Below are positions 8,589 to 18,635 of a stretch of DNA of 64,000 nucleotides, one piece after another. The position numbers were made by a program, and so were the translations under genes. Below the pieces are notes generated by a model, which did not search any database, had not been told where the DNA came from, and saw only the letters and a program-made list of their open reading frames with translations. Location: the NCBI RefSeq assembly GCF_003148565.1, contig NZ_QGGL01000023.1, positions 1 to 64,000 on the forward strand, written 5' to 3'. Every line of letters starts with the position of its first letter. Position 1 is the stretch's first letter. This stretch comes from Tumebacillus permanentifrigoris (GTDB lineage Bacteria; Bacillota; Bacilli; Tumebacillales; Tumebacillaceae).

Positions 8589-9452
8589 TTAGTCCAACAT
8601 GTCGTGCTCGTCATACGTGTAGAACCCTTGGCCGGACTTGCGACCATGCAGACCGGCTTCCGTCATCTTGCGCAACAGCGGGCAGACGCGGAACTTTGTA
8701 TCTTGGTAGGAATCATAGAGGATGTCGAGCGACTGCACCACCGTATCCAGACCGATCAGATCGGCTGTCTCCAGCGGGCCCATTTTGTGCCCGAAGCATT
8801 GCTTAAAGATGTCGTCCACGTCTTTGGGAGACGCCACTTGGTCTTGCACGACATACGCCGCTTCGTTCATCAACAAGTGGGACAGGCGGTTCGAGACAAA
8901 GCCCGGCAGGTCGTTGACCAACACGTGCGTTTTGCCCATCGACGCCAGGAAGTTCTCGGTGCCGGTGATCGTCGCTTCGGACGTGTGCCAGCCGCGGATC
9001 GACTCGACCGTTTTCTTGAGCGGAACCGGGTTCATGAAATGTACCCCGATCACGCGGTCTGGGCGATTCGTCAACCCGGCGATCTTGGTGATGGAGATGC
9101 AAGACGTGTTGACCAAGAAAATGCAGTCCGCTGGGCAGATCGGATCGATCTTGAGATACACATCGCGCTTGATCTCATAAACTTCCGGCACATTCTCGAC
9201 CACGATCTCTGCGTTGCGCAGCAGCTCGTAATCGGTGGTGAACGTGATGCGCTCCATCACAACATCCACCGGCTCCACATTCGCGCCTTTGTTAAAAAAG
9301 CCGCTGAAGCGAATGTTTTTGTACAGCTCCTCCTTGGATTTCTCCAAGGCCGCGTCTGTCAGGTCGATCAACACGACCTGATGACCCGCTTGGGCTGCGC
9401 TTTGCGCAACCCCTGTTCCCATCACACCTGCACCGATGACGCCAACTACCAT
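8589..9452 (-). CDS. fkbK: 3-hydroxyacyl-CoA dehydrogenase-like enzyme of the hydroxymalonyl-ACP cassette
   Basis: A 287-residue NAD-dependent 3-hydroxyacyl-CoA dehydrogenase homologue. The Rossmann motif GAGVMGTG is at residues 7-14; NTSCI, the catalytic His in VHFMNPVP, the Glu in KTVES and the Asn in FVSNR are all kept, so it should be active. In FkbK/ZmaG pathways it oxidises the terminal hydroxyl of glyceryl-ACP. It is the first gene of the cassette and starts 20 nt after the last PKS gene, behind GAGAGGGG. No O-methyltransferase (FkbG) follows, so the final unit is predicted to be hydroxymalonyl and not methoxymalonyl. Confidence 0.9.
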   Translation of the reverse strand: MVVGVIGAGVMGTGVAQSAAQAGHQVVLIDLTDAALEKSKEELYKNIRFSGFFNKGANVEPVDVVMERITFTTDYELLRNAEIVVENVPEVYEIKRDVYLKIDPICPADCIFLVNTSCISITKIAGLTNRPDRVIGVHFMNPVPLKKTVESIRGWHTSEATITGTENFLASMGKTHVLVNDLPGFVSNRLSHLLMNEAAYVVQDQVASPKDVDDIFKQCFGHKMGPLETADLIGLDTVVQSLDILYDSYQDTKFRVCPLLRKMTEAGLHGRKSGQGFYTYDEHDMLD

Positions 9453-9472
9453 CGTCTATGTGCCCCTCTCAA

Positions 9473-12400
9473 CTAAAAGTTAAATTCCACATCTTCCGAC
9501 TCGTCTTCGTCAGAACCGGCCTCACCCAAACGGCGACTGCTTTCCAGCTCGATGTCGCGAATCAGCACATCTCCCTGGCTGCACAGCGCTTCGAGCAGTG
9601 CGACATAGTCGCCCAGCATGCGGGTGGCCGTCTCTGTCCGATAGAGGTCGGTTGCATAATAGAGGTTCAGCGTGATCGCCGTCTCGCGCTCGAACGCTTC
9701 CAGCTCCAAGTCGAACTTCGCTGTGGTGTTCTCAAATTCGTAAGGCGTGATCTCCAGATCTTGTAGGCGCATCTCGCTCACACCGACATTTTGCAGAACG
9801 AACAATACGTCGAAGAGCGGGTTGCGGCTGCGGTCGCGCTGGATGCGAAGTTTAGAGATGAACTCCTCGAGCTGGTAGTCTTGGTTCTCAAACGCTTTGA
9901 TCGTGTGTTCATGCACTTCTTTTAGGAAGTCCACGAAGCGCTTCTCGCCGCTGGGTCGATTGCGCAGCACCAACGTGTTGACGAACATGCCGAGGATGCG
10001 ATCCAGATCGCGATGCGGGCGGCCGAGAATCGGCGTTCCGATCACGATGTCTTCCTGTGCCGCGTATTTGGACAACAGCACGTTGTACGCGGAGAACAGC
10101 AGCATGAACAGCGTTGTGCCCGTCGATTTGGTCAGCTTGTAGATGTTCTCGCGCAACTCAGGTGACAGTGTGATCGTCAGCATGTCGCCTGCGTCGCTTT
10201 TCACCGCTTTGCGCGGGAAATCGGTCGGCAGTTCCAGCAGCGGAATCTCACCGCTGAATGTGTTCAACCAGTACTCCTCTTGCTTGTCGAGCAACCCCTC
10301 TTGGCGAATTCGTTGCTGCCAAGCGGCGTAGTCTTTGTATTGGAGTCCAACCGCGTCCAACGCTTGGCCTTCGTACAGCTTGACGAATTCCTCGATCAGG
10401 ATGTCGATCGACACGCCGTCGGTGATGATGTGGTGCATGTCAAATGCCAGCGTGTGACGCTGTGCTTCCTGTTCAAACACCCCGATGCGGAACAAGGGCG
10501 CTCGGCTCAGATCAAACGGACGAACGAAGGCGGTCAATCGGTCGCGAATCGCCTCCGCTGCCACCACATCGCGCTCCACGCGGAACTCTGCGTGCGGATG
10601 AACGCGCTGGAACGGCTCCCCGTCCACCAGTTCAAAGGATGTCCGCAGCGTTTCGTGGCGAGCGATCAATTGCTGGAAGGCATGCTCGACGCGATCGACA
10701 TCGAGCGGACCGTCGATGGTGATCGCCTTCGACAGGTTGTACGTGATGCCGTTCCCTTCCAATTGATCGATGACGTAAAGTCGCTTCTGCGCCGACGATG
10801 CCGGGTAGCGCTCTTGCTCCTCGATGGGTGCGAGCAGGGAGTACAGGCTGGCTGTCCGACTTGATGCGTCAGCCCCCAGCACTTCCAGATGCTTGACCAG
10901 ATCGGCGACAGTCAGCAAGGTGAGCAGTTCGGCCGCGCCAATCTCCACTCCGAGCTCTTCATTGATTTTGTTCGCCATCTTCAGGGCGAGAATCGAGTCG
11001 CCGCCAAGTTCGAAGAAATTGTCATAGATGCTGAGCTCGGCAAAGCCCAGCACTTTTGCCCAGATCATCCCGACTGATGCTTCCAAGTCGCTGTAGGCAC
11101 CGCTCTCCCGTCCGGTCAGTTTCACGGAGTCGATTGTCGCACTCGTCCTGTTCGCGAGGTTTTTGCGCACGTGCCCCACGCGTTTGTCGAGTTCCCGGCT
11201 GACTTTTTTCGAAAGACCGAACTGGAAGCGATCGAGCAGGTGGATGATCTTGCTGTCATAGTTGATCTCGCCGATCAACGCCTTGGGCACGTCTTTGTTC
11301 AAGACCAGTTCCAGCCCGTCGATCGCCTCGCGGATCATGATCGACTTGAACAGCGTGTCGACGGTGAAGTTGTGATGCACCGACATCCCCGTCTCGCGCC
11401 ATGTCGACCAGTTGATCGTCACGGTGCGGCGTCCACGCTTGTTGCGGTAAGCCGCATACGTATCGAGGTAGGCGTTCGCCGCGATGTACTCGCTCTGCGT
11501 AGGTGCGCTAAACAGCGTGGCGATCGAGGAGAAGAGCACCATGAAGTCCAGTTCATCCTCCCACGTCAGTTCATCGAGGTTCCACGTTCCTTGTACTTTC
11601 GGGTTGAAGATGTTGTGGAAATCCTGCTCTTTGCGCAGGACGATCGCCTCGCCGCCACCTACGCCAGCCCCATGTACAACGCCGTGGAAGCGCCCAAATT
11701 TCGCGCGCATTTCGTCCACAACCGCTTGCAACTGTTCGCGATTCGCCACGTCTGCGCTGACGCATTCGACGGTCGCACCCAGCGCTTCGATCTGTTGCAC
11801 GTTGCGAATCTTGTCGATGTTGCTGCGGTCTTCGCCCGCGTCCAGAATCTCTTGCCAACGCTCGCGCGCTGGCATCGGGGTTCGGTTGATCAGCACCAGT
11901 TTGATGCGGTTTTGCGAAGCCATCCACTTGGCGACTTCGAGCCCGATCCCGCCTGTGCCCCCGGTGATCAGGTAGACACCATCCTCCCGAATCGTCAGCT
12001 TGCGATCGGGCGCTTTTTTGACATCGATCTCGGTGAACTCTTCCACATAGCGCACATTGTCACGCAACGCCACTTGGTACAGTCCGGTATTGATCGCCAG
12101 CTCGCCCCAAATCGCTTCGATCGATGCGTTCTCGTCGAGGTCCAAGCAGCGGCAGGCGAGGTTTGCATGCTCTTTGAGCACCACTTTCCCCATCCCGAAC
12201 AGCGTGGCATTCTCCGGTCGCATCGCCGTCTCTGCGCCTGTGACTTCCGACGCGTGCTCTGCCACCAACACCACATCGATCTGGCGCTCCACCTGCGCTT
12301 TGGCCAGCGCACGCGTGAGGTAGAAGAGGCTGTAGACACCACTTTTTTGTGTCGCTTCCAGTTCTTCGAGGCTTGTGACGGCTCGCTCGCGGATCGAGAA

Positions 12401-14674
12401 CAGGTGCAGCACTTTGTCAAACGCAACGTTTTGCAGATCGTGGACGAGCTGGTCATACTCCGTCTCATCCCCCGAAAGCACATAGCGATGCTCATCTACT
12501 TGCTGGTACGAAGTACCCCATTCGACTTCGATCACTTGGCGTCCCACCGAGCGGTAGCGCTGGGCGAGCTGCTGCCCCAACCCTTTTTCATCGAGCAGGA
12601 GCAAGACGGGGCCGCGATCGGTACGAGCAGGAGCTGTCGTGACGCGCTGTTGTTTCCACCTGAGGTCGAAGAAGAGATCCGGCTGTTTGACCGGCGCGCT
12701 CTGCATCCGCCCTTCCGGTACGTCGAGCCAGCAGCGGTGCGCTTCGAACGGGTAGATCGGCAGGGAGACTTTGCGCACGGGCTCCGCTGCGTACAGGGCC
12801 TCCCACGCAACGTCCGCCCCGCGCACATAGAGCTCGCACAAGTCGAGGAACGGTTGCTCGTCACGCCCTTGCGCTTCGAGGAACCGGTTCACTTGCTCCT
12901 CGCTCCGTCGGCTGAACTCTGTTTTTTCCCGCTCGGTGATCTCCTGCTCCGTGCGCTCCGTCTTGGTGGGCGGCACGACTTTGTGCAAGGAGTAGAACAG
13001 GCGTTGCGCGGGTGAACTTTCCAGACCGTTTGCTTGTACGTGCGCCAGTCGCGCTCGAAGTTCTGCGACATCCTGCACGACCAGCGCCAAGCGATGCTCG
13101 AAGTGCGCGCGACCGGTGTTCGCCGTGTAGCAGATGTCGGCGATGTGCAGCGCCTGCCCTTTGCCGTCGAGGAAGCGAACGTAGTTGTTGACCGACTCGC
13201 GCAACGCCGTCTCCGTGCGAGCGGACAGCGTGAACACTTGATGCTGTGCTTGCACGTCGCTTTCGCGCACGATGGCGGGCGCTTCCTCCATCACCATGTG
13301 TACGTTCGTTCCGCTAAACCCGAACGACGAGATGCCGCAACGCATCGGGTCTTCCCCTTCGTAGGGGCGCAAGCGGGTGCTCACGTAGACAGGCGACTCT
13401 TGAAAACTGAATTTTTGATTCGGGCGATTGAAGTGCAGATTCGGCGGAATCGTGCGGTTTTTTAGCACCATCAGACATTTCATCAGGCCGGCCAAGCCCG
13501 AGCTCTCGAAGGTGTGACCGAGGTTGGTTTTCACCGAACCGAGCGCTGTGATCTGGTTCTTGTCGGTGTAGCGGCGGAACGCTCGCTCCAGCCCATCGAG
13601 TTCCAGCGGGTCGCCAAGCGATGTGCCCGTCCCATGCGCTTCGATGTAGGACAAGGTCTCCGGGTTGATGCCGGCTTTTTGCCATGCCTTCAGGATGACA
13701 TCCATCTGTGCATCCGGGTTCGGTGCTGTGATGCCGATCGATGCCCCATCTTGGTTGATCGCACTGCCTTTGATCACCGCGTGGATGTGGTCGCGATCTT
13801 TGAGCGCCTTGCTCAGCGGTTTGAGCAGGATCGTCAGAATCGCTTCCCCCATGCCTGCGCCGTTTGAGAGATTATCGAAGGTGCGCGTGCGACCATCATC
13901 CGATTCGAGGCCGAATTTTAGATACTCTTTTTCATAGGGGAATAAGTTGATCCGCACGCTGCCGGCGATCGCCATCTCGCAATCTCCGTTGCGGATCGCT
14001 TGACAGGCGGAGTGCACCGCGACCATCGCCGACGAACAAGCGGTGTCGAGCACCATCGTCGGCCCCTTGAGGTCGAGCAGGTACGAGATGCGACTCGGCA
14101 TCATCGCTGTGACGTTGCCGACGCCCGCCATCGACATGTCGTCCGGGTTGACCTCTAGGATCATTTTTTGGTAGCAGTCCTTCGCGTTGCTCGCGTAGCC
14201 GACGAACACGCCGGTTGCCGTCTTGGCGATTTTCTTCCCGCCATACCCGGCATCCTCAATCGCACTCCACGCCTGTTGCAAGAACAAGCGCTGGTACGGG
14301 TCCATCAAGCTCGCTTCCTTGGGCGACAAGCGGAACAGCTTGTAGTCGAACTTGTCGATCTCTTTTAAGTAGGCAGAATCCAAATAGCTCAAATCGTCGA
14401 TGTCCTCAAGTCCCGTGTATTCCAGATAGCGGTCGATGTCCGCTCGTCTGGTTTCAGGAAACGGGCCGATAAAATCGACGTGATGCTTCAAGTTCTCCCA
14501 GAACTCATCCAAGTCGCGCACATGTGGAAGGTTGGCGGAGACACCGATGATGGCGATCTCCTCGTCCCCTTTCCACTCCTCGCTCTTGATGAGGTGTAAT
14601 AACTGGGCCGCCGCTTGCTTGTCGATCTGCCCCTTGCTCGTCCCTTCTAAGACGAATCTCAGCAGCTTCTCCAT
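9473..14674 (-). CDS. Trans-AT PKS module 5 with terminal condensation domain (KS-KR-ACP-C)
   Basis: A 1733-residue hybrid protein. An N-terminal helical docking segment (1-36) precedes a ketosynthase (38-460) with the complete triad Cys213, His347, His387. A linker typical of AT-less modules follows, then a ketoreductase with GGTGGIG at 905 and Tyr1063 in the SEYIAAN motif, an ACP (LGGDS, Ser1227) and a full condensation domain (about 1285-1710) with HHIITDG at 1414. The C domain should join the finished polyketide to the first amino acid held by the NRPS at 1-4695. The protein ends in a very acidic tail (SDEDESEDVEFNF) unlike the other PKS C-termini. No AT, DH, MT or ER is present. KS and KR sequences resemble those of module 3 most. 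ATG start behind AGGGGTG. Confidence 0.94.
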   Translation of the reverse strand: MEKLLRFVLEGTSKGQIDKQAAAQLLHLIKSEEWKGDEEIAIIGVSANLPHVRDLDEFWENLKHHVDFIGPFPETRRADIDRYLEYTGLEDIDDLSYLDSAYLKEIDKFDYKLFRLSPKEASLMDPYQRLFLQQAWSAIEDAGYGGKKIAKTATGVFVGYASNAKDCYQKMILEVNPDDMSMAGVGNVTAMMPSRISYLLDLKGPTMVLDTACSSAMVAVHSACQAIRNGDCEMAIAGSVRINLFPYEKEYLKFGLESDDGRTRTFDNLSNGAGMGEAILTILLKPLSKALKDRDHIHAVIKGSAINQDGASIGITAPNPDAQMDVILKAWQKAGINPETLSYIEAHGTGTSLGDPLELDGLERAFRRYTDKNQITALGSVKTNLGHTFESSGLAGLMKCLMVLKNRTIPPNLHFNRPNQKFSFQESPVYVSTRLRPYEGEDPMRCGISSFGFSGTNVHMVMEEAPAIVRESDVQAQHQVFTLSARTETALRESVNNYVRFLDGKGQALHIADICYTANTGRAHFEHRLALVVQDVAELRARLAHVQANGLESSPAQRLFYSLHKVVPPTKTERTEQEITEREKTEFSRRSEEQVNRFLEAQGRDEQPFLDLCELYVRGADVAWEALYAAEPVRKVSLPIYPFEAHRCWLDVPEGRMQSAPVKQPDLFFDLRWKQQRVTTAPARTDRGPVLLLLDEKGLGQQLAQRYRSVGRQVIEVEWGTSYQQVDEHRYVLSGDETEYDQLVHDLQNVAFDKVLHLFSIRERAVTSLEELEATQKSGVYSLFYLTRALAKAQVERQIDVVLVAEHASEVTGAETAMRPENATLFGMGKVVLKEHANLACRCLDLDENASIEAIWGELAINTGLYQVALRDNVRYVEEFTEIDVKKAPDRKLTIREDGVYLITGGTGGIGLEVAKWMASQNRIKLVLINRTPMPARERWQEILDAGEDRSNIDKIRNVQQIEALGATVECVSADVANREQLQAVVDEMRAKFGRFHGVVHGAGVGGGEAIVLRKEQDFHNIFNPKVQGTWNLDELTWEDELDFMVLFSSIATLFSAPTQSEYIAANAYLDTYAAYRNKRGRRTVTINWSTWRETGMSVHHNFTVDTLFKSIMIREAIDGLELVLNKDVPKALIGEINYDSKIIHLLDRFQFGLSKKVSRELDKRVGHVRKNLANRTSATIDSVKLTGRESGAYSDLEASVGMIWAKVLGFAELSIYDNFFELGGDSILALKMANKINEELGVEIGAAELLTLLTVADLVKHLEVLGADASSRTASLYSLLAPIEEQERYPASSAQKRLYVIDQLEGNGITYNLSKAITIDGPLDVDRVEHAFQQLIARHETLRTSFELVDGEPFQRVHPHAEFRVERDVVAAEAIRDRLTAFVRPFDLSRAPLFRIGVFEQEAQRHTLAFDMHHIITDGVSIDILIEEFVKLYEGQALDAVGLQYKDYAAWQQRIRQEGLLDKQEEYWLNTFSGEIPLLELPTDFPRKAVKSDAGDMLTITLSPELRENIYKLTKSTGTTLFMLLFSAYNVLLSKYAAQEDIVIGTPILGRPHRDLDRILGMFVNTLVLRNRPSGEKRFVDFLKEVHEHTIKAFENQDYQLEEFISKLRIQRDRSRNPLFDVLFVLQNVGVSEMRLQDLEITPYEFENTTAKFDLELEAFERETAITLNLYYATDLYRTETATRMLGDYVALLEALCSQGDVLIRDIELESSRRLGEAGSDEDESEDVEFNF

Positions 14675-14689
14675 TCGTTCACCCCTCGC

Positions 14690-17600
14690 TTACGTCATGT
14701 TCTTGAGGATCTCGTCGATGCTCAAGTTCCCCTTGACCATCTCGTCCAGCATGTCCTCATAGTCTTCTGCGCGGACCTCTTCTTGCACGGTGATCACTTC
14801 GCTCTCCACCGGTTCATACTTGCTGGAGATGTACGCCGAGAGCGTGGCGACCGACGTGTAATTGAAGAGATCGATCAGCTTGACTTTGCTCGGGAACTCT
14901 TTGTTCAAGATCGCGAGCATCCGATTGAGCATGACCGAATCTCCCCCGAGTTCAAAGAAGCTGTCGTAGATGTTGATCTCCGCGAAGCCGAGGATTTCGT
15001 TGTAGATCTGCGCCACTTTCAACTCGATCTCAGAAAACGCCTCGCCCGCTTTGCCAACCAACTCCACTTTGCCGCCTGGCTTGGCCGCACGCGTCTCCTT
15101 GCGCGGACCCTTGGTGGCGTTGTGCTCGCGGAGCACCCGGTCACACTTTTCACGGAACTTGCCGGCAAATTTCAACGGCAGGCGATCGATCAGGAACAAG
15201 AACTGCGGGATGTAGCTAAACTCGCCGATCAACACGCTGTTCAGTTTTTTGTTCAGCACGATATCCAGACCTGACAGCGCAGCCTCCGTCGGGATCGCCT
15301 TGAAGAACGTGTCATAGTTGAATCCGTAATCGACCGCCATCCCTGTTTCTTTCCATGTGGTCCAGTTGATCGCGAGCGTTTTGCGCCCTTGGCGATTGCG
15401 GTAGGCGGTATACGCGTCGAGGTAGGAGTTCGCGGCTGTGTAATCGCCATGTCCTGGCTCGCTCAAGATCGCCAATCCAGAGGAGAAGCAGATCATGAAA
15501 TCAGGCGCGTCGTCCTTCGTCAAGTGGTCGAGCACATAGGTCCCGAACACTTTTGGCGAGAGCACTTGGTCGAACGCTTCCTGTGTTTTCAGGAACAAGA
15601 ACCCGTCCCCCGGAATCCCCGCCCCGTGTACGATGCCATCGATTTTTCCGTAGGTGCTGCGCAGATCGTCGATCACCACGCGCATGCTCGCTTCATCTGC
15701 GACGTCGGCACTGCAGAGAATCACTTCCGAACCAGACGCTTCGATCGCGCGGATCGCCGCGATGCGCTTGATGTCTTTGTCGTTGCTGCCCGCGCTGATG
15801 ATGTCATCCCACTTGGCTCGCTCCGGCATCACCGTGCGGGTGACCAAGGCGAGACGCACGCGAGCTTTGGTGGTGAAGTACTTGGCGACTTCCAGACCGA
15901 TGCCCCCAAGACCCCCGGTGATCAGGTAGAGCCCTTCGTCCTTGATCGTGACCGGCTCATCTGCCGCCTGTTCGATCGGCATCTCGCGGAACTCCTCGGC
16001 ATAGCGAACGCCATGACGATAGGCGGTTTGGTAGGTCTCGCTCGGGTCTTGCATCTGCTTGAGCACCGCGTCGAGATCCGTGTGCCGATCCATGTCGATA
16101 CAGCGGATGCGAATTCCCGGGTGCTCGTGGTTGATCGCTTTGCCGATGCCGATCAACGGTGCATGTTCCGGATACAACGCTTCTTCCTCGCCGGTTACTG
16201 TGTACACACCTTGCGAGATTACATTGAGATTCAAGCCTTGGTCGAATCCGAGCTTGACCAGCGCACGCGTGAGGTAGAACAGCGAGTACACGCCTTCGCG
16301 CTGCGATTTTTGCAACGCGTCGTAGCTCTCGACCCCCGTCGATCCGCTTCCTGCATTCAGGTAGAGGATGCGCGACAGTTCGCCCTCTCGCAAGCTCGAC
16401 AGCAGGCGTTCGTAGTCTTCCTCCGCCCCGCTCAGGACGAACGTGTCATCCGCACGCTGCGCGTAGGCATCCCCGAATTCCACGAAGAGCAGTTTCTCAC
16501 TGCGGCTCTTGAACTGTTCCGCGATGCGTTCCCACAGATCGCCCTGGTCTTTGAAGATCAGCACGGTCTGCTCGTGCCAGTCACTCAAAACGCTCGGCTC
16601 GATCTCCAGCGGTGTAGCTTGCCACGAGACCCCGTAGAACTGATCTTCGGGTTCTTCCTCGCGAGCGGAGATCGCGACCTCCGGCACATCCATCCAACAG
16701 CGCGTGCGCTCAAACGGATAGACTGGCAGGTGCAAGCGCGCATGCTGTTTTTTGTCGAAGAGCTGGTCCCACTGAATCTCTGCCCCCGTCGCGTAGAGGG
16801 TGCCGAGTGCGAGGATGTCGCTCCCTTCGATCTCCCCCGCTTCGATGAGGCGCGCCGCTTGCTTGTCCAGCGCGACTTTTTCCTGCTCGGTGATCACGCC
16901 TGCATCTGCGTTCTCGCCTTTGCTGCCGACCACTTTGTGCGTGCCGTATGCGATGCCCTCGTGTTCCGAAGATTGCAGGACATCTGGACGGCTCAGCTTG
17001 TGGAGCAGGTCTTCGCGGCTGGAAAAATGGATCGCGAGGCGGTGGCTGTGATGCCAGCGCCCGGTGCTCGCCGTGTAGCAGATGTTCGCCAGATTCACAT
17101 CTGGTTGCTCCAACAAGAAGTCGCGGTAGTTGCGCACCAACTCCTGCAAGGCGGCTTCGCTCTTGGCCGAGATCGCGAGGAGTGGCAGCGATGGTTCCTG
17201 CGGGCTGCGCGACTCTTGCGCGGGAGCTTCTTCGAGCACGACGTGACAGTTGGTCCCGGAGATGCCAAAGGAGTTGACGCCACAGCGCAGGGCCGTTCCT
17301 GCTGGCGCCTCCCACGGACGCAACTGCGTATTGACATACACAGGGGATTCACTAAAGCGGATCGCGCGGTTCGGCTTGTCAAAATACAGCGACGCTGGCA
17401 ACTGCTTGTGACGCAGGGCGAGGACCGTTTTCATCAGCGAGAGCAAACCCGCCGCTTCCGAAGAGTGACCGATGTTGGTCTTGAGTGAGCCAACTGCGCA
17501 GAATTGCGTTTTGTCGGTAAACTTGCGGAACGCGTCTTGAATGCCTTTGATCTCAATCGGGTCGCCGAGCTTGGTGCCCGTCCCATGCGTCTCGATGTAG

Positions 17601-18622
17601 CTGACTGTCTCCGGCTGAATTTTTGCCGATTCCCACGCCTTGAGAATCACATCGGTCTGTGCGGCTGGATTGGGGGCGGTCAGGCCGACGGAGTTGCCGT
17701 CTTGGTTCATCGCCCACCCTTTGATCACCGCGTAGACCGAATCGCCGTCGCGAAGCGCTTTTTTGAGCGGCTTGAGCACGACTGCACAGACCCCTTCACC
17801 GATCCCTGCCCCGTTGGAATCATCATTAAATGCGCGAGTGCGAGCATCGCTTGACTCGATTCCGATGCGCATGAATTCATTGTCGAGTGGCAGGATGTTC
17901 AGTTTCACCCCTCCGGCGATGGCGGTGTCACACTTGCCATCGCGCAGGGCTTCGCAGGCGAGGTTGATCGCCACGAGCGAGGAGGAGCATGCGGTGTCGA
18001 TGACCATGCTCGGCCCGCGCAGGTCGAGCAGGTACGAGATCCGGCTTGGCAACACGGCGGCGAGGTTGCCGACCATCGAGAGCGGAATCGCGGACGGGTC
18101 CACTTCGAGGATCTGCTTTTGGTACGAATCGCGAATGGAGGTTGCGAAGCCGACGTAGACGCCCGTGTTGCTGCCCGTCAGCTTCGACCCGCCATACCCC
18201 GCGTCTTCGATCGCTTCCCACGCGGTTTCCAGGAACATCCGCTGGTGCGGGTCCATCAGGCTGGCTTCCTTGATCGACAAGCGGAAAAACTTGTAGTCAA
18301 ACTTGTCGATATCTTCGATGAATCCGTTTTTGTTAAAGCGAATGTCCTCTTCTGGCGTTCCGACGGCCCGCATGTAGCGGGTCATGTCGTCCTCGCGCCC
18401 TGCAGGGAACGTGGTGATGCAGTCGATGCCCGCTTGAATGTTCTGCCAGTATTCACCAAGGTTGTTCGCGCGCGGCATCTTGCCTGCCATGCCGATGATC
18501 GCGATGTCGTCCGCCTCTTTGATATCCTGTTCCTTGAACTGTTTGACGAGCTGTATCGCTGTCTCTTTGTCGATCTTGCCTTTGCCCGTTTGATCAATGA
18601 TAAATTTGAAGAGCTGATCCAC
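14690..18622 (-). CDS. Trans-AT PKS module 4 (KS-KR-ACP)
   Basis: A 1310-residue single-module protein: docking helices (1-36), KS with Cys212, His346 and His386 all present, an AT-less linker, a KR with the GGLGGIG cofactor motif and Tyr in GDYTAAN, then an ACP with LGGDS (Ser1229). It ends in a short acidic helix (EDMLDEMVKGNLSIDEIL) of the kind that could pair with the next protein's N-terminal helices. The KR has PGDG after the HGAG motif and the ACP reads DSVMLN, features shared with module 2 only. The predicted step is one two-carbon extension and ketoreduction. Start is GTG after GGGGGCGA, 13 nt after the preceding gene. Confidence 0.94.
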   Translation of the reverse strand: MDQLFKFIIDQTGKGKIDKETAIQLVKQFKEQDIKEADDIAIIGMAGKMPRANNLGEYWQNIQAGIDCITTFPAGREDDMTRYMRAVGTPEEDIRFNKNGFIEDIDKFDYKFFRLSIKEASLMDPHQRMFLETAWEAIEDAGYGGSKLTGSNTGVYVGFATSIRDSYQKQILEVDPSAIPLSMVGNLAAVLPSRISYLLDLRGPSMVIDTACSSSLVAINLACEALRDGKCDTAIAGGVKLNILPLDNEFMRIGIESSDARTRAFNDDSNGAGIGEGVCAVVLKPLKKALRDGDSVYAVIKGWAMNQDGNSVGLTAPNPAAQTDVILKAWESAKIQPETVSYIETHGTGTKLGDPIEIKGIQDAFRKFTDKTQFCAVGSLKTNIGHSSEAAGLLSLMKTVLALRHKQLPASLYFDKPNRAIRFSESPVYVNTQLRPWEAPAGTALRCGVNSFGISGTNCHVVLEEAPAQESRSPQEPSLPLLAISAKSEAALQELVRNYRDFLLEQPDVNLANICYTASTGRWHHSHRLAIHFSSREDLLHKLSRPDVLQSSEHEGIAYGTHKVVGSKGENADAGVITEQEKVALDKQAARLIEAGEIEGSDILALGTLYATGAEIQWDQLFDKKQHARLHLPVYPFERTRCWMDVPEVAISAREEEPEDQFYGVSWQATPLEIEPSVLSDWHEQTVLIFKDQGDLWERIAEQFKSRSEKLLFVEFGDAYAQRADDTFVLSGAEEDYERLLSSLREGELSRILYLNAGSGSTGVESYDALQKSQREGVYSLFYLTRALVKLGFDQGLNLNVISQGVYTVTGEEEALYPEHAPLIGIGKAINHEHPGIRIRCIDMDRHTDLDAVLKQMQDPSETYQTAYRHGVRYAEEFREMPIEQAADEPVTIKDEGLYLITGGLGGIGLEVAKYFTTKARVRLALVTRTVMPERAKWDDIISAGSNDKDIKRIAAIRAIEASGSEVILCSADVADEASMRVVIDDLRSTYGKIDGIVHGAGIPGDGFLFLKTQEAFDQVLSPKVFGTYVLDHLTKDDAPDFMICFSSGLAILSEPGHGDYTAANSYLDAYTAYRNRQGRKTLAINWTTWKETGMAVDYGFNYDTFFKAIPTEAALSGLDIVLNKKLNSVLIGEFSYIPQFLFLIDRLPLKFAGKFREKCDRVLREHNATKGPRKETRAAKPGGKVELVGKAGEAFSEIELKVAQIYNEILGFAEINIYDSFFELGGDSVMLNRMLAILNKEFPSKVKLIDLFNYTSVATLSAYISSKYEPVESEVITVQEEVRAEDYEDMLDEMVKGNLSIDEILKNMT

Positions 18623-18635
18623 TACATCGCCCCCA

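Noticed and set aside
6076-9452. Methoxymalonyl-ACP pathway
   Set aside because: No FkbG-type O-methyltransferase in the cassette or elsewhere in the window and no MT domain in the modules; hydroxymalonyl is the better call unless one lies to the left.
7151-9452. Fatty acid beta-oxidation genes
   Set aside because: The dehydrogenases flank a dedicated ACP and an FkbH-like gene inside the PKS operon, which fits extender-unit synthesis instead.
15389-17488. Very long open frames on the strand opposite the PKS genes (also at 865-2226, 11171-13015 and 23394-25505)
   Set aside because: They are antisense shadows of GC-rich domain-coding DNA: no ribosome sites, no recognisable motifs, and their frames follow the codon structure of the KS, KR and NRPS genes on the other strand.
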